Positions 17,629 to 27,134 of a stretch of DNA of 64,000 nt are shown piece by piece. The DNA comes from Bacteroidales bacterium (GTDB lineage: Bacteria; Bacteroidota; Bacteroidia; Bacteroidales; UBA932), in the NCBI GenBank assembly GCA_028724885.1, contig JAQYTJ010000011.1, positions 1 to 64,000 of the forward strand. Reading direction: 5' to 3'. A model generated the notes under the pieces. The model worked only from the letters and a program-made list of their open reading frames with translations, ran no database searches and was not told where the DNA came from. The translations under genes were made by a program, and so were the position numbers. Position 1 is the first letter of the stretch, and the number at the start of each line of letters is the position of its first letter.

Positions 17629-18111
17629 TCAAAATCTGTATGTCAGTCCGGCGGTCACTCCAAGTCCGCCGTGTAATTTGCCGTCCGTCGTCACTAGAAC
17701 TGAGGGGCCTGCCGAAATGCCGATGAGCCATTTACGTTGCTCATGAAAGGTTATTTTCTCCCTATTCACAAATATCGTTTTGGGATATACGATTAAAGAA
17801 TCGAGCGAGGGCTTCCAGCCGCTAACCACGGCGAAATAAAGGGAATCCTCCGAATATACTTTCCGCTCAACTGGCATTGCCACCTGCACCGTGTCATGCC
17901 GAATTGTCTCTATCCTGACCGTGTCATGCCTGATTACGCTTATCTCCCTTATGACAGGAGTTTCCCGTACCACAGTGTCAATGACGATAACCGTATCAAC
18001 TTTCATTGTGACATTGCCTTCGGCATCATTGCCCTTATGTTGCCTGCCGAGCAGGTAGCCGACGCAAAATAGAGCAATCATGCAGGCTATGCACGCAACG
18101 GCCTTTTTCAT
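17629..18111 (-). CDS. DUF6808-like membrane-anchored phage protein
   Basis: 160-residue protein with one N-terminal membrane helix (about residues 3-22). A periplasmic stretch of Thr/Val/Asp-rich near-repeats follows (VDTVIVIDTV, RHDTVRIETIRHDTVQV), then a short beta-rich end. It resembles Bacteroidota phage proteins of the DUF6808 type. Last gene of the lysis cassette, where a spanin-like envelope role is possible but unproven. The start at 18111 makes an ATGA overlap with the gene upstream. Confidence 0.65.
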   Translation of the reverse strand: MKKAVACIACMIALFCVGYLLGRQHKGNDAEGNVTMKVDTVIVIDTVVRETPVIREISVIRHDTVRIETIRHDTVQVAMPVERKVYSEDSLYFAVVSGWKPSLDSLIVYPKTIFVNREKITFHEQRKWLIGISAGPSVLVTTDGKLHGGLGVTAGLTYRF

Positions 18112-18467
18112 CTGCTCACGCCCCCAAGCCTGTCCGCCCAGTTCTCCGGCCAACTGTCATAATAATGTCCGTCTTTGTAAAGGTTTAGCCATGCGCGCAG
18201 TCCAGACGCTAGCCCTACAGTTGGCAGGTAGAGCCATCCTAGCATTTGCGATTGCTTGCAGTGGCCAAACTCATGAGCTACGTTGACCGGAGTATCTCTC
18301 CGTAGGATAATGTAACGTCCTAGGCTGATTCCTCCGCTCATACGTGATGACACGTAGACGGACATGCCATTGCGGTAATATTGTGTCTCAGGCCTGTAGA
18401 TGAAAACCAGCAGCAGTCCGAGCAAGTTCTGCGGTAGCTGCCAAATGAACATAAGCAAGTCTCTCAT
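18108..18467 (-). CDS. small HExxH-motif protein in lysis cassette
   Basis: 119 residues with a hydrophobic N-terminal segment (about 5-25) and a zinc-peptidase-like motif AHEFGHCKQSQMLGW at about residues 64-78. It overlaps its neighbours on both sides by ATGA. The motif suggests a membrane-associated metallopeptidase or a degenerate relative, but the short length leaves activity uncertain. Position between the M15 endolysin and the DUF6808-like protein points to host lysis. Confidence 0.6.
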   Translation of the reverse strand: MRDLLMFIWQLPQNLLGLLLVFIYRPETQYYRNGMSVYVSSRMSGGISLGRYIILRRDTPVNVAHEFGHCKQSQMLGWLYLPTVGLASGLRAWLNLYKDGHYYDSWPENWADRLGGVSR

Positions 18468-18889
18468 AACTTTTTGCCAAAATATTTCTTGTTATATAAT
18501 ATCTGTTTGCGCTGCTGACCTTGCAGCTTGTGACTGAAATGAACGAAAGTCGGGTAAAGAATCATTTGGTCATAGGGCAGGCAAATGTCTTGCGCAAGAT
18601 TCGCAAGCGAGTAGGGATCATCTGTCGCTATGTCAGCCGCCTCGCCCTTAACATGCTGGCTTGTCGGCACTCCGCCGACAGCCACGTTGAGTTCGTCGCA
18701 GCGGTAGCCTGAGTTTACGTACAGGGGCTTGCCCCACGCATCCCGCAGCGGCTGTAGTACCGTAAGCACCAGAGCCTTTATTGCGTCCCGAACTTCGAAA
18801 GTAGTGATGACGTTAGTTATTCCCTTCGCCTCTGCAATCTCCGACTTTTCGAATTCGGAGTAGCTAAAATCTTTAGTTATTGTTCCCAT
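18464..18889 (-). CDS. peptidase M15-type endolysin
   Basis: 141-residue D-Ala-D-Ala carboxypeptidase-like enzyme of the M15A family, the usual endolysin of Bacteroidota phages. The zinc motif SQHVKGEAADI (SxHxxGxAxD) is at about residues 76-86, and FVHFSHK supplies the last His near residue 117. It cleaves cross-bridge peptides of peptidoglycan. No signal peptide is visible, so export would need a holin. Confidence 0.9.
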   Translation of the reverse strand: MGTITKDFSYSEFEKSEIAEAKGITNVITTFEVRDAIKALVLTVLQPLRDAWGKPLYVNSGYRCDELNVAVGGVPTSQHVKGEAADIATDDPYSLANLAQDICLPYDQMILYPTFVHFSHKLQGQQRKQILYNKKYFGKKL

Positions 18890-19319
18890 CGTTTTCGTTT
18901 AATCGCCGAAACAGGATATTGACCGGAGTGTAGTCAGCCCCGTACAGTTCCTCGCCGCTATGGTCTTCAATCCATTTGTCCGCCTGACCTTGAGTGGGCT
19001 TGCGTAGGATACATCCTAGATGTACGCACATGCAGACCTTTAAGGCGCCCAAGCGGTTGATAAGGTCAATCTTGTCTTTTGTGAGCGCTTCTCTTTCTTT
19101 AGTGAGCTTGTCGATGATTGAGCGGTCGTGGTCTCTCTCCTCCTGCAAGGTGTCGATGGCTTTATTAAGCGCTCCAACGGCGGTGTCTGTTGACTGCGCC
19201 TCGGACTGCGAAGCCTCAGCGGCGGCCTTGCGCTTGCTGCTGCGCCAGTTAATGATTGCCATTATGCCTCCTCCAGATAGCAGTCCTGTTAGCAGGGCTT
19301 TTATAAATGTCCAGTCCAT
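18873..19319 (-). CDS. membrane-anchored coiled-coil protein, possible holin
   Basis: 148 residues. One N-terminal transmembrane helix (about 5-25, glycine-rich) is followed by a charged coiled coil (about 35-90), then a soluble tail. It overlaps the endolysin start by 17 bp. Position directly before the endolysin and a single membrane segment fit a holin or lysis regulator. No family match is claimed. Confidence 0.55.
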   Translation of the reverse strand: MDWTFIKALLTGLLSGGGIMAIINWRSSKRKAAAEASQSEAQSTDTAVGALNKAIDTLQEERDHDRSIIDKLTKEREALTKDKIDLINRLGALKVCMCVHLGCILRKPTQGQADKWIEDHSGEELYGADYTPVNILFRRLNENDGNNN

Positions 19320-19320
19320 T

Positions 19321-21501
19321 TTACAAATTGCCTCCAGTCAATGTGCCCGTGCCTGTATTTACGTTGAAAGCACCTGATATAATGTCATATATGCCGTACT
19401 CATCGCCTGACTTCGCCGGGACTAAGTCATATACGAGTTCGCCATTTCTCCATATTTTCATGCCGTAGAACCGGCTGCCTGCAACCAGCGAACCTGCCTC
19501 GTCGCCGTGTCTGCCGAAGACGCTGAGGCACTGGTCGCTCGGAAACGCCTTTTGGTCGACGTAACCGATGGCAAATCTCTCTGAGGGGTTGCTGTTCTGA
19601 TATGCGTCTAGGCCAGAGTGCAAGCATGGACTGCCGCTGCTGGAATAGAATGCCGTGTGTTTCCTAAGCCCCGTGAAATCCTGCTTCAACAGGTAGTGCG
19701 TCGGCTCAGACGGCCTAATGTCGTAGCTGATGTCCCTCACCCCGTCATTCGCATAGCCCCAACTCTCTATTCTTCTGCCTGCCCTCTGGTGGACGTACAT
19801 TAATATGGTCCCGTCCGCGGTTGCATAGAAAATATTTCCTTTCTCGGGGTCTTGCGCCACGTAGAAGCTCGACGCTATCACCATGTCTTTCGCAGGCATC
19901 GCGTTTAGGAGAGTCACGATGCATTGCCCGTCCGTCTGGATGTAATCAACAATTATTATTCCGGCGGTGACGGAGAGGTTGCAGGTGGCGGTCTTGCCTC
20001 CGTCAACGGTCCTGACCGTAATGGTTGCCGTTCCGGCCTTCACGGCTGTCACCTTTCCGCTCGCATCGACGGTTGCCACCGAATCATTGGAGCTCGACCA
20101 AGTTACTGCCTTGTTGGTTGCGTTGGCCGGCGATACCGTCGCCAGAAGCGTTTCGCTCCCTCCTTCCGCGAGGCTGATCGACGTCTTGCTGAGGCTCACG
20201 CCCGTTACGGCTACGGTGGCGGCATAATAGGTTACCGACACGGATTTTTCTGCGTATATGGAGGTGTTTGCTTTGCTCGTTGCCCTGACCTTGACTGTAT
20301 TCCCCCTCGCGCCACTTTTGACCGTCAGAAGCCCGGTTCCAGCATCGATGGAAGCGTATTGCTGGCCGCTCACGATGCTCCAAGTAATCCCTCTCTGGGT
20401 CGTATTGGATGGCAAGTATATCACATTGAACTGAGCTGAGTTGCTGTCATTGTTAACGCTGGATATTCCGGTCACTGCAAGTCCAGTGATGGCAACGTCT
20501 GACTTCTCGATGACCGCGTTGTATGGGTTGGCATAGTGCCATTTGAAAGTCAAGCTGCTTACTATCCCGTCAGTCAAGGAGGTATCGAAATCGTCCACGA
20601 TGATTAGATGCTCCGAACCGTCATTCCCGATGAAATACCTTTCCTTGGAGGCGAGTAGTTCCAGCCAATAGGCACCCATCTCGGCGCTATCGACGTGCCC
20701 GGCGTTTTGTTCGAAGGTCAAAGTGCTATCGTTCGCAAGTTCTCTCTCTATGCCGGAGTTTACGAACGACTGCGTTTCAGCCTCGATCGACCGTCTGAAC
20801 TCCCCAGTCGCATGAACATATTCATACGTCCCCTTACGCCCAAGAAACTTATAGGTCTTTCGTGACAATCTTGATGGACTCACCTCGAACAGGTAGGTGT
20901 CAGAAGTACCGAGAGTACCGGTCATCCACACCCTGTATGCAGCGAAATCCGCATTTATTCCTTCCGATGCCATTTTTGCCGTCACTGCGTCTAAGGACAC
21001 ATCGATAGCATAAAATCCGTTATGGCTTGATGTCGAATCAAGAATGAAGGATGCAGATTCCGTTCCGTCTTTCTGTATTGCCTTTGCATATACGGTAATA
21101 GTCGCGTTATTATCACAGAATACTGTTATTTTGTCCGGTGCCCCACCGAATGCCTTGACCGACTTGGGCTTGTCACTGAATATGCCTGATTTGGCATTAG
21201 CCAAGGCAAAAGTCCGGCAAGGGAACACCCTGTTCGTGCCAGTGCTGCACGAATTAGCTCCTTGAGTCGCCGTCACCACGCAGGTTATGCCCTTGTGATA
21301 GCCGTTGATCATGGTTCTCAGAATCTCTCCGACAGGGAATCTGGCCATTCCTGCACTTGGCGTGACAGAGAATTCTGTCTCTTCTCTCCCTTCGTCGGCG
21401 TAGCTCAAAGCGATCTTAATCGTCGCTGCGTCGTCAGAATCGGTAGTCAACGTAAGCCAAGAGCTTTCGTCTGCGAATCGTATGTTTCCCGATAATTCCA
21501 T
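19321..21501 (-). CDS. tail fibre/adhesin with bacterial Ig-like (Big2) domains
   Basis: 726-residue structural protein. A beta-rich N-terminal half (1-330) is followed by two Big2-type Ig domains (about 335-425 and 430-515; the second shows VTWSSSNDSVATVDASGKVT). The C-terminal lectin-like domain (about 520-726) is likely surface-binding. It lies after the tail genes and before lysis, where receptor-binding proteins usually sit. The Big2 domains may bind host surface polysaccharide. Confidence 0.8.
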   Translation of the reverse strand: MELSGNIRFADESSWLTLTTDSDDAATIKIALSYADEGREETEFSVTPSAGMARFPVGEILRTMINGYHKGITCVVTATQGANSCSTGTNRVFPCRTFALANAKSGIFSDKPKSVKAFGGAPDKITVFCDNNATITVYAKAIQKDGTESASFILDSTSSHNGFYAIDVSLDAVTAKMASEGINADFAAYRVWMTGTLGTSDTYLFEVSPSRLSRKTYKFLGRKGTYEYVHATGEFRRSIEAETQSFVNSGIERELANDSTLTFEQNAGHVDSAEMGAYWLELLASKERYFIGNDGSEHLIIVDDFDTSLTDGIVSSLTFKWHYANPYNAVIEKSDVAITGLAVTGISSVNNDSNSAQFNVIYLPSNTTQRGITWSIVSGQQYASIDAGTGLLTVKSGARGNTVKVRATSKANTSIYAEKSVSVTYYAATVAVTGVSLSKTSISLAEGGSETLLATVSPANATNKAVTWSSSNDSVATVDASGKVTAVKAGTATITVRTVDGGKTATCNLSVTAGIIIVDYIQTDGQCIVTLLNAMPAKDMVIASSFYVAQDPEKGNIFYATADGTILMYVHQRAGRRIESWGYANDGVRDISYDIRPSEPTHYLLKQDFTGLRKHTAFYSSSGSPCLHSGLDAYQNSNPSERFAIGYVDQKAFPSDQCLSVFGRHGDEAGSLVAGSRFYGMKIWRNGELVYDLVPAKSGDEYGIYDIISGAFNVNTGTGTLTGGNL

Positions 21502-21541
21502 ATTCGTGCTTTATTCCAAGTGTCTTCTCCTAGCTCATGCG

Positions 21542-21549
21542 CAAAAATA
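21542..21549 (-). promoter_or_regulatory. possible promoter -7 box before the tail fibre gene
   Basis: Minus-strand TATTTTTG 40 bp upstream of the fibre start, in a 75-bp gap. The nearest TTG is 17 bp away, slightly too close, so this is tentative. Confidence 0.3.
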
Positions 21550-21576
21550 AGGCTTCCGACCTTTGTCAAAAGGACA

Positions 21577-23382
21577 TTATATTTCAATGAACTCGCCTCT
21601 TGTAGTGACCATCTCAGATCCGGCTGCCACTGTCACCGAAAGCTTAGCCACTATCCATTTTCGCCCCTTGAAATACACTGGCGCATATAGCCTGAAATCA
21701 TGCAGCTCGGAAGGTGAAAGATTCACGTTCGCAGTCACTCTTTGCCTAGTCTTGGCCAGCCACTCGGCGAATGTCTTGTGGTACTTTTCCCAGAGTCCTC
21801 CTGGCGTAATGTCATAGGTTCCGACGAACATAGCATCACCCCTAGTGAAAGGAGCGAAAATGCCATTGCTAAAAAACTGACCTTCGTAAGAGACTCCAAC
21901 ATAGGCCTTCCGATCCCTTTCTTTTTGCTCCGCATTCGGCTCGATGATTGCCGCCATCCGTTTCTCGAAACTCGTGTCAGATATGAATATTTTTTCGGGC
22001 GAACACGGTGCCACCAGGAAATCCGTGCTGTTGTCGAAAACATCCGCCCCATCAATTTTGTTCTCTGCTGGTTTGGAACCTTGGTACAGGACATCGCATT
22101 CGTAGGCAGGCTCGGTAATTGGGACTATTTTCCCGTTCGCGCCGTATTCTCGCCTTACGACCCCATCATATTGCCTACCAGAATACACATCCCCTGTGCT
22201 TTCGTCGAAAACCACCGAATAATCATCTTTTGACGTGAAATGATTAAGGATGCCATCCACATTGCCTTCCTGAATTTTCTCAATGGAGCCATCATTAATG
22301 CTCTGCGTAAGTTTAGATGACTCCGATGATGCGTCATTATCTCCGAACCCAAACTTGTATGTCATTGCTGGCTCTTCCTCTGATGAGAAATCATCGCTGA
22401 CCTTACCATCCAGATAAAGCGGACCTCCGTCAAGGGCATCCGTATTCTGCACCATGATGAACGAGCCATTTTCCGAATATATAGTCGAGCAGAACATTGA
22501 GCAGAGCCATTTAATGAGTTCGGCAAAAGAAATATCTGGAAGGAAAGATGCCAAATCGGTAATCTTGCTTCGTCCTGGCCGAGAAGTCCCACGCCTTTCC
22601 GGACGTCCTGTTGACGGAATCCTTCCCGAAATACCACCTCTTGCTGCATCTATCCACCTGTTTGGCTTAACAACGTCGTTGAACAAGAACTCATGGTATC
22701 TTCCAAGCATAGAGAGCACCCCGGCATTCCCGGAAAGCAGGCCGGCAGGAATCTTGATAGCGCATCCTGACAGAATGACTTCTAATGGGATCGCCGGAAT
22801 GAATTTATGATAGGAATATTTTTCAGAGCTATTTATATAGTTGAAGTACTTCTGCCGGTATTTGTAATCATCTTCTGTGAGCCTGCCTATCTTGGCACCA
22901 GAGTATCCTGGCTCTCCGGAAACTGGCATCCTGCTTATCACTGAATATGGCTGGATCGATACGCTGTTCTTGTCGATTAGTAGTGGAGCCGAGAATTTCG
23001 ATGTATCGCTCGGAAGGGAAGAAGTGTTGAATTCAAGTATGCTCTTTTCCCATATTTTGCCCTCCAGCTCCACCATTTTCTCCGTGAAAGTGTACATCAG
23101 ATTGCCGTCCTCGATTCCATCATAGGCAAGCGTCCCACTCACGAATGGCATGCCTCCAATCCATATCGATGCTTCCAGCCTCTTCACGGTTGGAGCCAGA
23201 AACATGGCAGGAACGTATCCGAACACCCTCCTGTTTACCGGAGATGGTGGAAAAGAAATTTGCGTGCTGAACGCAGAAGGGAGGTGATCCTCTTTCAGCA
23301 TCGGGTTCTCCATCTCTATCTGGAACTCGTACTTCATGGTAAGATCCAGTTCTGTATAGTCTTTAGTCAGTACTTTAACCAT
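21577..23382 (-). CDS. phage tail protein (distal/minor tail)
   Basis: 601-residue protein directly downstream of the tape measure gene. Conserved features of Bacteroidota phage tail proteins include a beta-rich N-terminal segment with HLPSAFSTQISFP. The position suggests a distal tail or tail-associated protein. The ATG at 23382 (MVKVLTKDYTE) is chosen over upstream starts that would run into the tape measure gene. It is separated from tape measure by 13 bp. Confidence 0.72.
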   Translation of the reverse strand: MVKVLTKDYTELDLTMKYEFQIEMENPMLKEDHLPSAFSTQISFPPSPVNRRVFGYVPAMFLAPTVKRLEASIWIGGMPFVSGTLAYDGIEDGNLMYTFTEKMVELEGKIWEKSILEFNTSSLPSDTSKFSAPLLIDKNSVSIQPYSVISRMPVSGEPGYSGAKIGRLTEDDYKYRQKYFNYINSSEKYSYHKFIPAIPLEVILSGCAIKIPAGLLSGNAGVLSMLGRYHEFLFNDVVKPNRWIDAARGGISGRIPSTGRPERRGTSRPGRSKITDLASFLPDISFAELIKWLCSMFCSTIYSENGSFIMVQNTDALDGGPLYLDGKVSDDFSSEEEPAMTYKFGFGDNDASSESSKLTQSINDGSIEKIQEGNVDGILNHFTSKDDYSVVFDESTGDVYSGRQYDGVVRREYGANGKIVPITEPAYECDVLYQGSKPAENKIDGADVFDNSTDFLVAPCSPEKIFISDTSFEKRMAAIIEPNAEQKERDRKAYVGVSYEGQFFSNGIFAPFTRGDAMFVGTYDITPGGLWEKYHKTFAEWLAKTRQRVTANVNLSPSELHDFRLYAPVYFKGRKWIVAKLSVTVAAGSEMVTTRGEFIEI

Positions 23383-23395
23383 AATCAAATCTGAT

Positions 23396-26300
23396 TTATG
23401 TCGCCTGGTAAGTCCCCCTGTATTTAGCCCTATTGTACCTTTCCGCCTGTTCAAGGATTCCGTTCTTCCCGAGCATCGACACATCTGCCTTGATTGGTGC
23501 GGAAAGCCGCTTGTTCAGCAGTTCTATCGCTTCCAGCAATTTCTTATCGGTCGCACCCCTTTCGTCTGCCGAGTTTGTACCTGAGACTGCCGAAGCAGCA
23601 GTCCAGCTCGAAGCATTACCAGTGTGTCCGCCGTTTTCTCTACCGAATGCGTAACTCATCGGATACACCGCCTCGAAATTAAGGCTTTTTAGCGTGCCGT
23701 TGCGCCTTGCAGTCTCCATGGTGCTGATGATCGGCTTGAGCGTTGGATTGTCAAGACCCTCGGAAGGAATGACGTATTCACCGCCGTTTTCTCCCACGAG
23801 CACGGTAGGCTCCGAGATAAACCCGCGTTTGTCAGGAGAGAGCCTTGCCTTGAAGCTCTTGCCATCTTGTTTGCGCCTAGTGTTTACGAATCCGCCTTCC
23901 TCTGCGCCGGATGTGACAGGCGTGCTTGCTATCATGGCGACTTGCGCCGCACCCATAGCTGCCATGATTGCCGCCGGAGCGATACCCCACGGGATGCCCC
24001 ATTGTGCCAAAGTCTTTGTCACTCCAAGCGCAGTATTGATGATTGCCTGGGCGATGTCCATCTTTTTAGCCCTCTCCGCCTGTCTGATCTGTAGTTCTTC
24101 CTGACGAGACTGCTCATCTTCTTCCATCGCCGCTACCTCTGCATCGTACTGCGCCTGAGACATGAGGCCATCGTCAAGCCGCTTTTGCAGGGATTTGCGC
24201 TTCTTCTCATTATCCTTCTGATACTTCTTAAACGACTCATTTTCCTTTGCGTTTGTCATGCTGATAGCCTGGCTTGCCAGCTTGAAGCCCTCTTGGCTTG
24301 CTTGTCCCATCGCTGACAGCACGTTGACTACGTCTTCAGCTTTTACTTTACTTTCGTCTAAATGCGAGAAGAATTCTCCCCATTGTGCCTCCGTGATTCC
24401 GAATAAGCTGCCTTGACCAGTACCGGAGAAAATACCGGCGGAAACTTTTCCCTGAGCGAATTCGATTTCTTGAATTTTCGTCTTAACTTGTGCAAGCTGT
24501 AACTCGTATTGTTTCATTTTGTCTTGATCAATATTCAAGTCCGCAAGTCCGCTTCCTTTTGTTAATTCTTCTAATTTCGATTGGAGTGTCCTAAGATAGG
24601 TTAGATTTGAATTGTTGATTTCACTATTCATCTTCTCATTTATTACAGAGACTTTCCAATCGTATGGTTTCTTCGAATTCAATCGTGATGAATAGGATTC
24701 CTTAATTTTTTCAACGGTAATATTTTGCTCATTCTTTAATCTTGACAGATCTTTGTCAATGTCCTCCAATCGTATCTTTGACAGATTATTCTGATGCTTC
24801 CTCTCGATAGCCTCTATGACAGCAGCCTTGTTCTCATACAGAATCTCGGTTTCGGCGAACTTCTGCTTCTCTTTCTCATACCTCTCGTTCTCTTGGTCAA
24901 TCGCCAGCTTGGTCTTGTCGGTTTCTACGGATGCTATGACAGACTTGCCATCGTCGGCCAGCTTTATGGCCTCCTGCCTGTTTTTGGCAAGTGCCGATTG
25001 CAGGTCTTCCTCTAGTTTTGCTCTTGCAGATCCAGACTCCTTCTCCATATCCAGACGCTTCTGGATATGTTCCGCCTCTAAGTTATTCATTTTGTATTCA
25101 TAATCCTCCTTGGTCTTTATTTCACCATCATTGTATTTTTTCGTTAGAGATGCTTTAGCTTCAAGAAATGCTATATCCTTATCCAATGACCAGTTTGACT
25201 CCTTATCTCCTCCCGGCTCTTTAGGAACGAGATGATTATGAGGTTTGCCACCAGAATCATCGCCACCGGAAGAGTCATAATATGTTCCGGCTTCCCATTT
25301 AAGACGGTTATAATAGTCTTCTCTTGCCGCAAGCAAGGCCGCCAGATTCTCTCGCTCCGTATCTAGTTCCCTCTGGGCTCGTTTCTTCTGTATCCTTCCG
25401 ACTACATTGCTAATGCCCGTCTCCCTGCCTTTCACTATTCTCTGCTGTTTGTCAATGTCGGCATTAAGGTCTGCAAGCAATTTCTCTTGGTTCAGCTTCT
25501 CACCCTCCCAATACTTCTTGTCGTTCCACATGCTGCGCATATACTCTGCGCCTCGCTGTTCTGCCGTTCGCTGTTGCGTTTCCCCCTTGCCGCCATTGAA
25601 CATGGACGTGATGCCGTTAATGCCTTCTGCCAAAGAGGCAATTGCTTCCTTGATGATTCCCTTGCTGTTGCTCATCGACAAGATTAGACCTTCCCATGCA
25701 GACTGCAAGAGTTTGATTGAACCTGAGACAGTATCCATGCGCGCATCTGCAGTTGTCCCAAGAATTCCCTTGACATCTTCGAGAGAAGTCCGTAAGTCTC
25801 TGGCGTTGCCGGCTCCATGCAAGAAAGTATTGAACGCTGCGACAGAGCGTTTGTCCGTAAGCTCAAGGGTTTTCGCCAAATCTATGCCTTTTTTGTCAAG
25901 TTTTTCCAAGCCATCAATTAGCTCAGGAAAAGTGCTGACAGCCCCACCAAGTTCTTTAGCAAGCTTTCCATTACCGTCAGCTAGGTTAAGAATAATGTTC
26001 CTGGTAGCCGTCGCTGCAGATGATGCGTCGAATCCTGAGTTCGCTAATGTGCCAAGCAGAGCGACAGTGTCGCGAAGCGAGAAGCCGAAACTCTTAGCCA
26101 CTGGTCCCACGATCGACATCGCTGTCTGAAGATAAGCGAAGGAAAGCGCACTGTTATTGCAGCCCATCGTTAGCACTGACAAGGCATCTTCCGTCTGGGA
26201 GGCCTCTAGGTCAAAGGTCCTTAACGTAGCGCCAGCCATTGCTGCGGCATCGGGAAGCTCTGCGCCCACGGCCGTGGCGAAATGCAGGACGGGTTCTTGC

Positions 26301-27028
26301 ATCTCTTTTATTGACTCTTCTTTGAATCCAAGCTTTGCGAGCTCCGTCTGTAAGGCGGTAACCTGAGAGGCCGTGTATTCCGTGGTCCGGCCTAATTCGA
26401 GCGCAGAATTTGTCAGGCCTTTTATTTCGCTTGTGCTTTTGCCGATGATGGTCGCCAGATCGGCATTCGCTTGCTCGAATTCGGCTATTTTGCCTATTGC
26501 GCCTGATAATCCCCTGATGACAGAAGCTACCGCAGCAATGGTCGCAACTGCGCCAGCCTTTATGGCCGAAGCCTGTTTCGTTATGCTGCTGACTTCCTTG
26601 GACTGGTCTGAAAGTTCCTTCATCCTTGTTTTCGCCGCCAGCAATTCACGATTAAGAGCCTGCCATTGCTCAGAGTTTGGTTTAGCCTCCCTAAGAGCCA
26701 TGCTTGTAAGCTTGATTCTGGTTGCAAGTTCTTTCATTGTCAGACTTGAGATGTTGTACTGACGGTTAAGCCCGTTCACTACTTCTCGCTGCTTTTCGAC
26801 GGCGACGGTGCATTGACTCAGGGCATCTTTAGCTTTCTTGTACTCTGCGACTCTAGTAGATGTGGCGGAACCATCCTTCTCCATCGCTTTTATCTGGTCA
26901 TTCCACTTTTCTTGCTTATTGATGAGCACCTGCAGTTGTTTCTCAGCCGCAAGCAGATCTTTTTTACCAGACTCCGCATTGAAGATAAAGTTCAGGCGCA
27001 TATCTTCTTCGGTGATTTTCTTTCCCAT
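23396..27028 (-). CDS. tail tape measure protein
   Basis: 1210-residue tape measure protein that sets tail length. The N-terminal coiled coil (about 1-130) precedes a TP901-type core (about 190-400, with TTEYTASQVTALQTELAKLG and AGATLRTFDLEASQTE). Long helical stretches follow, then a hydrophobic segment near residue 1030 (LAQWGIPWGIAPAAIMAAMG). The ATG at 27028 precedes MGKKITEEDM. Longest structural gene of the prophage. Confidence 0.9.
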   Translation of the reverse strand: MGKKITEEDMRLNFIFNAESGKKDLLAAEKQLQVLINKQEKWNDQIKAMEKDGSATSTRVAEYKKAKDALSQCTVAVEKQREVVNGLNRQYNISSLTMKELATRIKLTSMALREAKPNSEQWQALNRELLAAKTRMKELSDQSKEVSSITKQASAIKAGAVATIAAVASVIRGLSGAIGKIAEFEQANADLATIIGKSTSEIKGLTNSALELGRTTEYTASQVTALQTELAKLGFKEESIKEMQEPVLHFATAVGAELPDAAAMAGATLRTFDLEASQTEDALSVLTMGCNNSALSFAYLQTAMSIVGPVAKSFGFSLRDTVALLGTLANSGFDASSAATATRNIILNLADGNGKLAKELGGAVSTFPELIDGLEKLDKKGIDLAKTLELTDKRSVAAFNTFLHGAGNARDLRTSLEDVKGILGTTADARMDTVSGSIKLLQSAWEGLILSMSNSKGIIKEAIASLAEGINGITSMFNGGKGETQQRTAEQRGAEYMRSMWNDKKYWEGEKLNQEKLLADLNADIDKQQRIVKGRETGISNVVGRIQKKRAQRELDTERENLAALLAAREDYYNRLKWEAGTYYDSSGGDDSGGKPHNHLVPKEPGGDKESNWSLDKDIAFLEAKASLTKKYNDGEIKTKEDYEYKMNNLEAEHIQKRLDMEKESGSARAKLEEDLQSALAKNRQEAIKLADDGKSVIASVETDKTKLAIDQENERYEKEKQKFAETEILYENKAAVIEAIERKHQNNLSKIRLEDIDKDLSRLKNEQNITVEKIKESYSSRLNSKKPYDWKVSVINEKMNSEINNSNLTYLRTLQSKLEELTKGSGLADLNIDQDKMKQYELQLAQVKTKIQEIEFAQGKVSAGIFSGTGQGSLFGITEAQWGEFFSHLDESKVKAEDVVNVLSAMGQASQEGFKLASQAISMTNAKENESFKKYQKDNEKKRKSLQKRLDDGLMSQAQYDAEVAAMEEDEQSRQEELQIRQAERAKKMDIAQAIINTALGVTKTLAQWGIPWGIAPAAIMAAMGAAQVAMIASTPVTSGAEEGGFVNTRRKQDGKSFKARLSPDKRGFISEPTVLVGENGGEYVIPSEGLDNPTLKPIISTMETARRNGTLKSLNFEAVYPMSYAFGRENGGHTGNASSWTAASAVSGTNSADERGATDKKLLEAIELLNKRLSAPIKADVSMLGKNGILEQAERYNRAKYRGTYQAT

Positions 27029-27049
27029 AACGATATCCTTTTGATACAA

Positions 27050-27070
27050 AAATAGCCACCTCAAAGTGGC
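27050..27070 (-). terminator. weak terminator after the DUF4468-like gene
   Basis: On the minus strand a 5-bp hairpin (GCCAC/GTGGC, loop TTTGAG) is followed by TATTTTTG. It ends the transcript of the 27135-27686 cargo gene. The same TATTTTTG could also be read as a -7 box for the tape measure gene. Confidence 0.4.
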
Positions 27071-27134
27071 CATAAAGGACAATCGCAGCATTTGCTGCTA
27101 CGTTATAGAACAAGTACTATAGTTCGTAAAAAAG

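Noticed and set aside
17618..17640. Second operator with TACAGAT/ATCTGTA half-sites like the one near the repressor
   Set aside because: The half-sites are 9 bp apart instead of 3-5, and the site overlaps the end of a coding sequence, so a shared dimer-binding site is unlikely.
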